A stretch of 64,000 nt of DNA from Anabaena sp051781005 (GCF_051781005.1 NZ_JBPWOA010000022.1:112425-176424), one strand, 5' to 3'; shown: positions 46,501 through 55,361, counted from the stretch's first letter. A program made the numbers and translations. Notes: generated by a model not told the origin, from the letters alone.

Positions 46501-47147
46501 ATCTCTAATTGTTGATTATAATAATCTAAGGCTTTGTTTGTGTCTCCAATACTTGCATAAGTTTTGGCAATAGCATCAAGTACAAAAATAATATAGTCTT
46601 GATTTTTCTCGGTTTTCAGAATAGATAGAGATTGCTGATAAAATTCAATAGCTTTTTGTTTTTCACCTAATTTAACGTAGGCATTACCAATAAACAAAAT
46701 AATAGTAGATTGTCCTTTTGTATCTTGTATATTTCGTCTAATAGCTAATGCTTGATGATAATATTCTAAGGATTTAGGAATTTGGTTTAAATCAAGATAA
46801 ATCCCTCCTAATCCTACAAGTGTAGCTGCCTCAGAAGAACTGACTCCCAATTTGCGCCAAATTTTGAGTGCGGCTTCATATTTGGTGATTGCTTGCTGAA
46901 ATGATTCTGCTGTTCCTTGTTGTTGCAGTTTTCCGGCCTCTGCAAATAATTGTTTTGCTTCAGCAATCGCTTCTTCTTGTGCTGGAGTGAAAGTTTGCTG
47001 CTGGGCTATTGATGGTGCAGGATTAATGTTGAGATTTTTGACAGATGCAATCGCTGTCAGAGGATGAGATAATAAGAGAGCGATCGCGCCAAGCGCAGTG
47101 CTGAAAGCGATCTCTAAAACTTGACCACATTTTCTCCCCTGCACCAT
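43530..47147 (-). CDS. Exported TPR-CHAT caspase-like protein (1205 aa)
   Basis: A signal peptide (AFSTALGAIALLLSHPLTAIA) precedes at least fourteen TPR units (e.g. AIEFYQQSLSILKTEKNQ, KALDYYNQQLEIQRANND) and a C-terminal CHAT domain with putative His1065 (HFATHGIFNS) and Cys1114 (VVLSACQTGLG). It is a tandem paralogue of the 885-residue neighbour; the CHAT halves are very close, while the TPR arrays differ in number and sequence. The mature protein is probably periplasmic or outer-membrane associated. The start is ATG 47147. Confidence 0.88.
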   Translation of the reverse strand: MVQGRKCGQVLEIAFSTALGAIALLLSHPLTAIASVKNLNINPAPSIAQQQTFTPAQEEAIAEAKQLFAEAGKLQQQGTAESFQQAITKYEAALKIWRKLGVSSSEAATLVGLGGIYLDLNQIPKSLEYYHQALAIRRNIQDTKGQSTIILFIGNAYVKLGEKQKAIEFYQQSLSILKTEKNQDYIIFVLDAIAKTYASIGDTNKALDYYNQQLEIQRANNDKSGEADTLESIATNYANLGEIKQSINYLNQSLEIRRQLKDLSGQAKGLGMLGLLYGYAGQTELSINSLNQALEIQKTTQKNLSGLDLQLNLLQQSTILSSVAGTYLTFYEYSKSLNAFENARSLLKQITNPILQPESFEAKILYNISLIYRQTGQKQKALDVLNQALELQRKSKSPEEARTLTSLADVYQSTGEYQKAIDFYNQALTIQRQTQNFLEEATTLRYIAKIYQYLGNYQLSIETLNQALTKFQKMDDFSGLAQTMNNIGDVYKELKDYKSALKYYTQGLEISRKLEDINQELAITTGIIRVHEELKNYPQALDAANKILIASRQRKNSFSEATALAYLGRIYLASGDDQKALEASRQALSGFEKLGYPAAQANIFGNIAKTYNSLKQYQPAIETYHQELQLRQKLGDRTGEADTLYYIALTERNRGNLAAAITPIEKTIQIVESIRTTVTSQDLRTSYFATVQKYYQFYIDLLMQLHKQQPSKGYNAIALQASERARARSLLEILNEANADIRQGVDPQLLTQERNLQQQLDALEKRRIEISSKPDNAKQEQAFQQETTNLLEQYRQIQAKIRATSPRYAALTQPQPLTLKEIQQQVLDENTLLLEYSLGEERSYLWAITKTSISSYELPQSAEIETLVKNFRNEIVKPTSNKKTITTAAASLTQILLTPIAQQLGKKRLVIVGDGALQYIPFAALTIPNTQTYQPLILNHEIITLPSASTVALLRREQQTKKTATKTLALLADPVFTKDDERLNIDRQLPKIQENNNLNSLALKRAILNTAIKFQRLPFTRQEAQEILELVPENKKLQAYDFAANREFVTNKQLSEYRILHFATHGIFNSEQPELSGIVLSLFDDQGKPQNGFLRLHDIFNLNLSADLVVLSACQTGLGQEIKGEGLVGLTRGFMYAGSPRVVVSLWNVDDQATSLLMRKFYQKMLTGGLKPSAALRQAQIEMLQDERFSKPDYWAAFTLQGEWR

Positions 47148-47702
47148 TACACCACCTTTAATTGGTAATATCGGTCATCAGTGGTCAATGCTAAATGGAG
47201 TCAAGCTTTTTGTCAATATTATTTATACTAAACGCCGTTGGGAAATTGACTTTTGCAAAATAAGGGAAAACCTAGATGTGTAGGGGTTTAGCCATGCTTA
47301 TAGGTATCAACTTAAGCTAGAAATAGCTTATTTGTTGGACTCCACACCCGCCCAGAAATGAATTTCCGGGCTAATAACTAAAGTTTACTAAAGTAAACTG
47401 GGGATTTTTTCGCATTTTTAGTCATCTCTTTAGATGACTTTTGCTATGAGACTGGGAATTGATTCCTAGTCGGGTTATAGGTTTTAGAGACTTGCAAATA
47501 AAAAAATATCCCGTATTTGTGAGGGCAGGGGGCAGGGTGCAGGGGGAGGAAAAGTCGTTTTGATTTCACAAATTGGATAGCGAAGCGCTGCTGCAAGCAG
47601 TTCATCTTTTTTGTGGAGTTCCCTTACGTTAAGTTTACACCAATGAGCTTTTGCTTTACCCCTACCGATAGCATCAAAACGACTTTTTTATTTGGAAGTC
47701 TC
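47148..47702. other. Intergenic region with hairpin cluster and nested repeats
   Basis: The 555 bp hold a four-hairpin element (47351-47470) and an inverted pair AAAAGTCGTTTTGAT / ATCAAAACGACTTTT near 47549-47563 and 47671-47685, which encloses a TGGAGTTCCCTTA end like that of the element at 50046-50172. Confidence 0.55.
47351..47470. repeat. Four consecutive hairpins, possible structured RNA or repeat
   Basis: Four stem-loops follow one another: CCCAGAAATGAATTTCCGGG, AGTTTACTAAAGTAAACT, AGTCATCTCTTTAGATGACT and ACTGGGAATTGATTCCTAGT. The stems are 7-9 bp with short loops. No ORF crosses it. Its regular structure suggests either a dispersed repeat or a folded RNA. Confidence 0.6.
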
Positions 47703-49616
47703 CTAAGATACTCCCACCAGTTGTCTAACTTGCGATTTCACAGTTTCCACAATGGCATCAGCATCAATTTTAGCAGCATGGAGTAGTTCTTCTGGTGTAC
47801 CGGAAGTGGGCATATCTCGAACTGCGAGTTTAATAATTTGCAGTTGCGAACCTTTGTAAGGATGAGTGCTACTATTACCGGCAAAGGCATCCAACACAGC
47901 GTCACCTAAACCACCTTCTAGCCAATGGTCTTCCACAACTATTAAGTTACCGTTAGTATCTTTTGCGGCTTGACGTAATGTTTGCACATCTATGGGTTTA
48001 ACGGAATAGGCATCAATAACGCGGACTTTGATCCCTTCATTTTTCAATTTGTCGTAAGCTTTGAGGGCTTCGTGGAGGGTAATACCTGCACCTATAACAG
48101 TGGCTTGATCTTCGTGGGAACGGTGGAGAGTTTTGCTACCACCAATGGGAAATGTTTCTTCACTGCTATAAATTACAGGCGTGCTTTCTCTGGTGGTGCG
48201 AAGATAAACTATGCCAGTGCGATCGCTTTGCTTGCCGTAGGCATCGCTCATCTGTGCTACTAGTTTAGCAGTTTGATTAGCATCACTAGGATACAACACA
48301 GTACTATTCCACACAGCGCGAAAAGCCGCTAAATCTTCTAATCCCATTTGAGAAGCACCATCTTGACCAATAGAGACACCAGCATGGGAACCGACTAACT
48401 TAATGTTGGCACGAGATACAGCCGCCATGCGAACAAAGTCATAAGCACGAGTTAAAAATGCTGCGAAGGTAGAAGCAAAGGGTTTGTATTTTCTTACCTG
48501 CAAACCTACCGCTGCTGCTATCATTTGCTGTTCAGCAATGTACATTTCAAAGTAGCGTTCAGGAAAGGCTTCAGCGAAATCTTCAGCATATGTGGAATTA
48601 TTCACCTCAGCATCCAGGACAACTACATCAGGTTGTGATGTTCCCAAAGCTAATAAAGCATCACCATAAGCGCGACGGGTAGCAACTTTCTGATCTTTTT
48701 TATATGTGGGCAGTTGTAGGGGTTGAGGTACTCCTAGTACAGCTGGTTGGCTATGTGATTCTGGTTGATCAACAGTGATAGTAATGTGACGTTCTCCACC
48801 CAATTCGGCAACAGCTTGTTGTTCCTGTTCTGCTTTCAAAGCTTTACCATGCCAACCGCCTATATCTTCTAAAGTCTTTACTCCTTTACCTTTTTTTGTC
48901 TTAGCAATAATCACTGTGGGACGGTCATTTACAGCCACAGCAGCACTAAATGCTTGATCAATTTCTGTTAAATTGTGACCATCAATTTCTATAGCTTGCC
49001 AGCCAAAAGCCTTGGCACGATTAGCATAAGCTTGTGTATTCCAGCCTAATTCAGTTTGACCACGTTGACCGAGACGATTGACATCAATAATCGCAATTAA
49101 ATTATCTAAACTATAGTGAGAGGCATGATCAAAAGCTTCCCAAACCGAACCTTCTGCTGTTTCACTATCCCCCAATAATACCCAAATGTTGTAGGGTAAT
49201 TGGTCTAAATATTTACCTGCTAAAGCCACTCCCACACCAATGGGTAAGCCTTGTCCTAGAGAACCTGTAGCTACATCTACCCAAGGGAAAACAGGTGTAG
49301 GATGACCTTCTAAGCGACTACCAAGCTGGCGTAGAGATAGTAATTCTTGGTCAGAAATCACGCCTGCTGCTTTATACATCGAATACAACAACGGTGCAGC
49401 GTGTCCTTTAGAGAGAATAAAGCGATCGTTATTCGGGTTATCTGGATGATCGAAGTCGTAGTGGAGATATTTAGATAATAAAACTGCCATTAAATCAGCG
49501 GGAGACATAGAAGAAGTAGGATGACCAGAACCGGCGACAGTCGTAGCGCGAATACTATCAACACGCAACTGTTGGGCTAATTCCTGCCATTGATGTAGCT
49601 GTTCTTGGGTGGTCAT
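47703..49616 (-). CDS. tkt: Transketolase, short type
   Basis: The 637-residue protein has the thiamine-diphosphate features GSGHPTSSMSPADL, GDSETAEGSVWEAFDH, AEQQMIAAAVGLQ and a C-terminal domain (VRVIDAYSVKPIDVQTL). Its layout is that of the short animal/archaeal-type transketolases, not the roughly 670-residue cyanobacterial Calvin-cycle enzyme, so it is probably a second copy. At residues about 457-465 an insertion (SDAYGKQSDR) is encoded by a GATGCCTACGGC-type repeat. It transfers two-carbon ketol units between sugar phosphates. Confidence 0.87.
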   Translation of the reverse strand: MTTQEQLHQWQELAQQLRVDSIRATTVAGSGHPTSSMSPADLMAVLLSKYLHYDFDHPDNPNNDRFILSKGHAAPLLYSMYKAAGVISDQELLSLRQLGSRLEGHPTPVFPWVDVATGSLGQGLPIGVGVALAGKYLDQLPYNIWVLLGDSETAEGSVWEAFDHASHYSLDNLIAIIDVNRLGQRGQTELGWNTQAYANRAKAFGWQAIEIDGHNLTEIDQAFSAAVAVNDRPTVIIAKTKKGKGVKTLEDIGGWHGKALKAEQEQQAVAELGGERHITITVDQPESHSQPAVLGVPQPLQLPTYKKDQKVATRRAYGDALLALGTSQPDVVVLDAEVNNSTYAEDFAEAFPERYFEMYIAEQQMIAAAVGLQVRKYKPFASTFAAFLTRAYDFVRMAAVSRANIKLVGSHAGVSIGQDGASQMGLEDLAAFRAVWNSTVLYPSDANQTAKLVAQMSDAYGKQSDRTGIVYLRTTRESTPVIYSSEETFPIGGSKTLHRSHEDQATVIGAGITLHEALKAYDKLKNEGIKVRVIDAYSVKPIDVQTLRQAAKDTNGNLIVVEDHWLEGGLGDAVLDAFAGNSSTHPYKGSQLQIIKLAVRDMPTSGTPEELLHAAKIDADAIVETVKSQVRQLVGVS

Positions 49617-49888
49617 AATGGTAGTTTCCTAAATAGAATTTCCTAAATAGAAATTGAAGTTATTGACAATGATTAAACAGTAACTTTGTCGGTAAAATAT
49701 AGAAAAATATGAATTCTATATTTGCTTGGATTTACTCTAGATATATAAGCTTATAAAAGCTTCTTGCTAATGGAATAAACAATTGATATATCTTTAGTAA
49801 GATGACAATTTTTACAGAATTTTACATATTATTATATTTTCTATTATAGTGTTCCAAGAAATAAAATGCTTAGTCATGTTGTAGCTTG

Positions 49889-50049
49889 CTTAAAGGGTGT
49901 TTGAAAAGTCTACGCTTGTATCTAGATCCCCCCTAATCCACCTTAAAAAAAGGGGAATAACCTGCTTAAAGTCCTCCTTAAAAAGGAGGATTTAGGAGGA
50001 TATAAAGTTTTTAATAAATCAGTCACCACTTTTCAAACATCCTCTTAAG
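49889..50049. repeat. MITE-like element, TTTGAAAAGT / ACTTTTCAA family, copy 2
   Basis: CTTAAAGGGTGTTTGAAAAGT at the left end matches the inverted ACTTTTCAAACATCCTCTTA at the right. It shares these ends with the element at 36676-36863. The interior contains TCCTCCTTAAAAAGGAGGA, a strong stem. Confidence 0.8.
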
Positions 50050-50172
50050 AGAACTCCACAAAAAAGATGATCCAATCTTGTGGGATGGGCATCCTGCCCG
50101 TCCTTGTATTATTTAGCAGGCTTTTCGGCCTGCACCACAAGATGAGATCATTTATTTTCTGGAAGTCCCTTA
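50046..50172. repeat. MITE-like element, TAAGGGA(C/A)TTCC family
   Basis: TAAGAGAACTCCACAAAAAA and the inverted right end ATTTATTTTCTGGAAGTCCC pair over about 25 bp. The interior has two further hairpins (GATGGGCATCCTGCCCGTCC region and GCAGGCTTTTCGGCCTGC). It overlaps the preceding element by four bases, so one inserted at the edge of the other. Confidence 0.75.
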
Positions 50173-50350
50173 GAGCAGAGTACGGAGTGAAGCATCTTCT
50201 AGATTTTTCACTAAACTGCATCTTGTATTGCTTACGCCACGTTGCGCTGTCAAAATGACAATCCTAGACATTTTTTAGTTGGAATACTCTTATAGGTCTG
50301 ACGCATCCTACATGAGACATTGAGTGTGTAACTTATCTAAGTCATATATT

Positions 50351-50830
50351 TTATTTCTCAATTGAATTATTCAATATTTTTTCCATCACAAAATTAATAA
50401 ATAACTGACCTCGATATTCTACTTCTTGTTCTTTTACTACAATAAAGTTTTTACTAATAAAAAAAGGCTTGGCTGTGATACTAGCTTCTGTAAATAACTT
50501 GGTTATTCCTAAAAATTTAGCTTGTAACTCTATACCATCTAAGATTTTTGTTCCAACTCCTTGCCTTTGAAAAGCATGATGACAATAAAAACAATCAATA
50601 TGACCATTTTTTTCTAAATTACTAAACCCAATGATTTGGTTATTCTCTTCTGCAACATAAGTAAAACTATTACTCAAACGGTTAATCCACATTTCGATAT
50701 CTAACTTAGCTGAAGCCCAAGCCTCTATTTGTTTTTTGTTATAATCACGCACGTTTATATTATGAATAGTGTCATTAAATAAATTTATAATTTCTGGTGT
50801 ATCTTCTATTTGATAGCTTCTCAATTTCAT
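50351..50830 (-). CDS. GNAT-family N-acetyltransferase
   Basis: The 159-residue protein starts MKLRSYQIEDTPEIINLF and has the acetyl-CoA motif A region HHAFQRQGVGTKILDGIE (Q/R-X2-G-X-G). The family transfers acetyl groups to amines of many substrates, and the acceptor is unknown. It stands alone, divergent from the small membrane protein 17 bp away. Confidence 0.87.
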   Translation of the reverse strand: MKLRSYQIEDTPEIINLFNDTIHNINVRDYNKKQIEAWASAKLDIEMWINRLSNSFTYVAEENNQIIGFSNLEKNGHIDCFYCHHAFQRQGVGTKILDGIELQAKFLGITKLFTEASITAKPFFISKNFIVVKEQEVEYRGQLFINFVMEKILNNSIEK

Positions 50831-50847
50831 AAAATATCTCCATCACA

Positions 50848-51087
50848 ATGTATTTGATCATGACAAAAAGTACTAATAAAAATATTCAAGAAATACCCTC
50901 TGAACAAACACCAGGTAAAGACTTATTAATAGCGAGAGGTTTGCAAAAAGAGCAATATATAGGTATTACAATTCTTTTTATATGCTTAATTGCCTTAATC
51001 GGATTTTTTAGTCGTAGAGTTGAATATGCTTTAATCTTTGCCTTGACTCTGAGCATCATTTTAATTGTTTTCTTCCTCAGTGTTTAA
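50848..51087 (+). CDS. Small two-helix membrane protein
   Basis: The 79-residue protein has a polar N-terminus (STNKNIQEIPSEQTPGKD) and two hydrophobic helices (YIGITILFICLIALIGFF and YALIFALTLSIILIVFFLSV) separated by SRRVE. ATG 50848 or ATG 50860 may be the start. No family is recognised. Codon use looks like a real gene. Confidence 0.6.
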   Translation: MYLIMTKSTNKNIQEIPSEQTPGKDLLIARGLQKEQYIGITILFICLIALIGFFSRRVEYALIFALTLSIILIVFFLSV

Positions 51088-51451
51088 AATTTGAGTACAG
51101 CATAGAGAAAATAACTATCTAAAGCTTTATTCCCTCATAACTCCTGCTTTTTTGTACTAGCTGCATATTCATTTTTTGAATGTCATTAATCGAACCCTTG
51201 TAGAGACGTTCTATGGCTAGGGATTCTCAACTCTATATTCTTTTCCACTCCTATGTCTACTAGATACTCATTGAATTTTAATAAATTTTAACTTGTATTT
51301 AATACTACTTTCATATAATATACAAGTTTGTTTGTGAAAATAGCCCTTTACCGGGATTTTCACTTCACTGAATTTTAAATTGAGTATCAGGCAAAAACTC
51401 ATTTGCAAATTGCCTGTAGGTCTAAATCTGTTTTTTTAGTCAGGTGAAAAA
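51088..51451. other. Intergenic region, no clear feature
   Basis: Apart from a short TTGTAGAGACGTTCT word also seen in the element at 22974-23085, nothing was recognised. An AGTCAGGTGAAAA leader precedes the next gene. Confidence 0.5.
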
Positions 51452-52240
51452 ATGTTGTTGTTCTTAAAGCTGATTGATTATCTATTAGCAGCTGTTTTTA
51501 TTAGTGCGGCAATTATTCTTTATTTCGATTCTAGCAATCAACAATATGTAATAGTTGGAGCCGGAGCTTTAGCTGTTGCAATTTTTTTGTTTCTACTCAA
51601 TAGAAACTCTGTAAACAATGCTCGTAAGGAAGCGCAAAAGACTGAACTGGAAAAAAAAGCTGAGATTTACACCTCTTTATTAACTCATAGTAATTCCTTG
51701 GAAAACAATACTATTATTCCCGCTAGAGCTAAAGCTTTGGAGTATTGTCAAGACTTAATTGATGATTACAGAGGCACTAGAAATTGGGCAAGAAATCTTT
51801 ACTATATCTTGCAAATATCTACTGTTATTTTGTCTGGTGTCACACCAATTCTAGTTTTGGTAGATAAATTAGAAGCTGGACAATCTTGGTTGAAGTGGCT
51901 GCCAGTAATTTGTCCGGCTCTTGCTTCTATTGTTGCTAGTATAGTCACATCTTTTCCTTTTCAAAAGAATGCGGTTGCTGCTAACACAATTGTTGAGTTA
52001 TTAGAAGCAGAACAAGAGAAATTTATATTGGGAATTACCCCAGCTTATCGTTGTTATGATGTCACTGATGAAGCTGAACAACAACAGCGGATTAGTCAAT
52101 CTGTAGAACAATTTATTACCCAGGTAAATAACATTCACCTGCAACAAGTACAACAAACTGAACAACAGGATAAAAAGAAAGAGGCTCCCCCCATGGAAGA
52201 ATCTAGTCCTGAACCAACTAGAAACGAACAGCCTGCTTAA
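51452..52240 (+). CDS. DUF4231/SLATT-like membrane protein
   Basis: The 262-residue protein has four membrane helices in two pairs (about 3-25, 31-50, 124-143, 150-170) joined by a helical region (ARAKALEYCQDLIDDYRGTR), then a conserved helix (NTIVELLEAEQEKFILG) and a polar C-terminal tail. This matches the DUF4231 family in the SLATT group, whose members include predicted pore-forming effectors of nucleotide-signal defence systems. No nucleotidyltransferase or SLOG partner is nearby, so a housekeeping role is equally possible. ATG 51452 follows CAGGTGAAAA. Confidence 0.72.
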   Translation: MLLFLKLIDYLLAAVFISAAIILYFDSSNQQYVIVGAGALAVAIFLFLLNRNSVNNARKEAQKTELEKKAEIYTSLLTHSNSLENNTIIPARAKALEYCQDLIDDYRGTRNWARNLYYILQISTVILSGVTPILVLVDKLEAGQSWLKWLPVICPALASIVASIVTSFPFQKNAVAANTIVELLEAEQEKFILGITPAYRCYDVTDEAEQQQRISQSVEQFITQVNNIHLQQVQQTEQQDKKKEAPPMEESSPEPTRNEQPA

Positions 52241-52334
52241 AACCGAATCTGATTTGGGTGATATCATAATTGTAAGCATATTGCCGTTAGGCTTATGCTT
52301 ACCAAAAATCAAATATAATTACTATATAAATGAT

Positions 52335-55304
52335 TCAATTATTAGCAGATCCAGTTTCTGCTATTCTAAAAATTATCTCTTCCAATGTTCTCAACAAATC
52401 TTGTTCATTATAAGGTTTAGAAAAATAAGCTCGCGCTCCTAATTGCATTGCTAATTGGCGATGTTTGTTACTACTACGAGAAGTTAACATGGCAACAGGA
52501 AGACTTTTTAAATCATCATGAGATTTGACACGTTCTAGAAAGCTATAACCATCCAGACGTGGCATTTCAATATCACAAATTACAGCTTGCACTTTTAAAC
52601 CACTTTCTAATTTTTCCCAAGCGTCTTGACCATCTTTAGCTTGTTCGACTTGATACCCTCCTTTTTCTAAAGTTAGAGCTAAATAACGACGGACATTAAT
52701 CGAATCATCAACAATTAAAATCATGCCCTTTTGGTGGCTAGGTCTGACTAGAGGTTGATTCTTTGGTGGTTTGAGAAAAGCTGTTTTTAATTTAGTTGTA
52801 GGTAATTTATTACTTCTATGAGGACGTTGATTGCTAGTAATCCAAGATACTAATTCACTTGTATTTACTAGTGGCACTACCCGACCATCACCGAGAATTG
52901 TACAGTTACTAAAACCATCTGGTAAAGGTATGTTGCCTTCAACTTGGCGAATTGCGACTTCTTGTTCACCCCAGCAACGATCTATTTGTACGGCGACTGG
53001 TTGATGATCATTTTTAATGATTAATACGCTACTGGCATTGATTCCCGTGGGACTTTCTATTTCTAAATTATTGTAATGGGAACAATTAAACTCAAAGTAA
53101 TTACCTAGACGCATTAAGGGTAGCATGGTATCTTGCCATTTGAGAAATTCTCCACCATCCATTGAAAAAACTTGATCATTTTCTAATAAAAAGATTTCTG
53201 CAACTACATCTGTAGGAAATGCCAAAACCATTCGGTGGTTGATACCGCTACCAGTATCACTTTCTACTAATAAAACTCGCGCTACAGACAGTGTAAATGG
53301 TACTGATAATGTAAAAGTTGTACCAATTCCTGGCTGTGTATCAACTGTAATATCACCTCGCACAAGTTTGAGGTTATTTTGAACTATATCCATGCCCACA
53401 CCACGGCCAGATAAAGCTGTGACTTGATCAGAAGTGGTAAAACCTGGCTCAAAAATCAGTGTTAGTAGTTCTTCTTCACTGGCAGTAGCTATTAATGCTG
53501 TATCTAAGCCCATAGCTAGAGCGCGCTGGCGAATTTTTTCTAGAGAAATGCCTCTACCATCATCACTCATGGTAATGATTGTGCGATCGCTCCGATGATA
53601 TCCTTTAATTTCAATCAATCCCTGTTCTGGCTTCCCTTGAGCGTGACGGGTAGCTGGATCTTCAATCCCATGATCGAATGCATTACGTAACAAGTGCATT
53701 AGCGGCTCATTCAAAGCCTCTAAAATAGTGCGTTCAATTAAGGTTTTACCACCTTCAATTTTTAACTGCACATTTTTACCATACTCAACATTTAAATCAC
53801 GGATTGCTCTCGGAAAACGCTCTACTAAGTCAGATAAAGGACGCATTCGCACTTGCGTTAATTTTCTCTGCGCTTGCTTAGATGTTTTATTCAACTTCCG
53901 GGCAATTTGATCTGTATCATCGACACTGAGTTGAATATCACTCGTAACTTCTGCTACCTGAACAATTGTTTCCATCACATCCTGAGATAGCAGGTTTAAT
54001 TTTTGATAGCGATCTATTTCTAAACCTTTTACCCCAGAATCTTGCACCTCTTCCCCTGAAGTTAATACTCCAGAAGAGACACTTTGGGTAATAATTTTCT
54101 CATATGCCGAACGCACTTCTTGATGTTCTTGGTCAAGAATTTGCACTCGTTGGCTCAGTCCTAATACCAGTTTGCGTAATCTTTCTAATTGGGAATTCAA
54201 TCCATTCCGCTGAATAATTATTTCTCCAAATAAATCATTAATTTCTTCTAATTGTTTACTCGGAACTCGGACTGTATTTTCATGAATTTCCTTATCTTTA
54301 GAAACACCAATTATTTCGCCTTTGCGTTCAATATATTTATAATCTATAGAGGGAATCTCTTGAGTAAATGCTATATTATGTTCAGGAAACTCAACAGCAT
54401 TAATTTCTGGGGGTAATTCTACTTTTAGAGATGTTAAATCAGGAATTAACGCTTCTACAATCAGTGAATTTTCGTGTATTGTTACTTGTACAGGCTCAAT
54501 AATCTGTTCTTGGATATCGCTAATAACTACTTCATTTAACTTAATTTCTGTTGGTAAGCTATTACGTTGATTTGTCAGAACTAAAGCTTGAGATCTCCTC
54601 CATGCTTGCAATGCTAACTGAGCAATTTCTACAAAACGCTGAGGCTGAGTTTCTAAATACTTGGTAACTGACTCACAAAGCTGGGTAAAAGCAGGTAACT
54701 GAAGCATTTCTCCCAAACCACCCAACTCAGCAGCCATCACTCCTACTTCTGACTGTAAATTAGTTTCTGAACTATTTGCCAATAAAGATTCTAAATTCTG
54801 CAAACACTCTTCGACTTCCGTTTCAAACAGTAGAGGAATAATTTCTTGTCCATCTTCTGGTGATAACATGGTAGTGATATCTTCTGGAGAAGGATCACCT
54901 AAACGGTCATGCAGTTCATCAAAAATTGGATAACAAAAAGTTCTTAACCACTTATCTTCGGGAGATTTTTTTTCTGACAACAACTCTACAATCTGCCGTA
55001 GCCAGTCAACTCCAGATAATAACAAACTCTGCAAATGAGTATCAATTTCTAGAGATTTTTTGCGAGTTTTGAGAACCTTAAAAGAATCTTCTAATCGGTG
55101 AGCTAAATTACTCAATAACCTAAATCCCATCATCGCTGCACCACCTTTAATGGAATGGGCAGCCCGCATGGCAGCATTAATTTTATCTAAATCAATATGT
55201 TTACTAGTATCAATTTCTAGCAAAATACTTTCTAATGTATTTAAATAATCAGTTGCTTCTTCTAAAAACTGCATCTGAATTTCAAGCTCTTTATCATTAG
55301 TCAT
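52335..55304 (-). CDS. Hybrid CheA-type histidine kinase
   Basis: The 989-residue protein has an N-terminal HPt domain with phospho-His50 (MRAAHSIKGGAAMMG), a long linker, a dimerisation helix, a CheA-type ATPase (LLRNAFDHGIEDPATR, DDGRGISLEKI, GRGVGMDIV), a CheW-like domain and a C-terminal receiver (ILIVDDSINVRRYL, AVICDIEMPRLDG). This is the HmpE/PilL/PixL type used for type IV pilus-based motility control in cyanobacteria. It is the last gene of the chemotaxis operon. Confidence 0.93.
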   Translation of the reverse strand: MTNDKELEIQMQFLEEATDYLNTLESILLEIDTSKHIDLDKINAAMRAAHSIKGGAAMMGFRLLSNLAHRLEDSFKVLKTRKKSLEIDTHLQSLLLSGVDWLRQIVELLSEKKSPEDKWLRTFCYPIFDELHDRLGDPSPEDITTMLSPEDGQEIIPLLFETEVEECLQNLESLLANSSETNLQSEVGVMAAELGGLGEMLQLPAFTQLCESVTKYLETQPQRFVEIAQLALQAWRRSQALVLTNQRNSLPTEIKLNEVVISDIQEQIIEPVQVTIHENSLIVEALIPDLTSLKVELPPEINAVEFPEHNIAFTQEIPSIDYKYIERKGEIIGVSKDKEIHENTVRVPSKQLEEINDLFGEIIIQRNGLNSQLERLRKLVLGLSQRVQILDQEHQEVRSAYEKIITQSVSSGVLTSGEEVQDSGVKGLEIDRYQKLNLLSQDVMETIVQVAEVTSDIQLSVDDTDQIARKLNKTSKQAQRKLTQVRMRPLSDLVERFPRAIRDLNVEYGKNVQLKIEGGKTLIERTILEALNEPLMHLLRNAFDHGIEDPATRHAQGKPEQGLIEIKGYHRSDRTIITMSDDGRGISLEKIRQRALAMGLDTALIATASEEELLTLIFEPGFTTSDQVTALSGRGVGMDIVQNNLKLVRGDITVDTQPGIGTTFTLSVPFTLSVARVLLVESDTGSGINHRMVLAFPTDVVAEIFLLENDQVFSMDGGEFLKWQDTMLPLMRLGNYFEFNCSHYNNLEIESPTGINASSVLIIKNDHQPVAVQIDRCWGEQEVAIRQVEGNIPLPDGFSNCTILGDGRVVPLVNTSELVSWITSNQRPHRSNKLPTTKLKTAFLKPPKNQPLVRPSHQKGMILIVDDSINVRRYLALTLEKGGYQVEQAKDGQDAWEKLESGLKVQAVICDIEMPRLDGYSFLERVKSHDDLKSLPVAMLTSRSSNKHRQLAMQLGARAYFSKPYNEQDLLRTLEEIIFRIAETGSANN

Positions 55305-55361
55305 AAATCATTAGTCCTTAGTCGTTGGTTATTAATTATTAGCCAAGAACAAATTACTTAA

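Larger units (their letters stand above)
49617..50350. other. AT-rich intergenic region with two abutting MITE-like elements
   Basis: The 734 bp hold the tkt promoter region (AT-rich, 49617-49888) and two inverted-repeat elements lying end to end (49889-50049 and 50046-50172). After that there is no recognisable feature up to the GNAT gene. Confidence 0.6.

Noticed and set aside
47351..47470. CRISPR or riboswitch call for the hairpin cluster
   Set aside because: The four stems differ in sequence and no known riboswitch core was recognised, so it is kept as an unassigned repeat.
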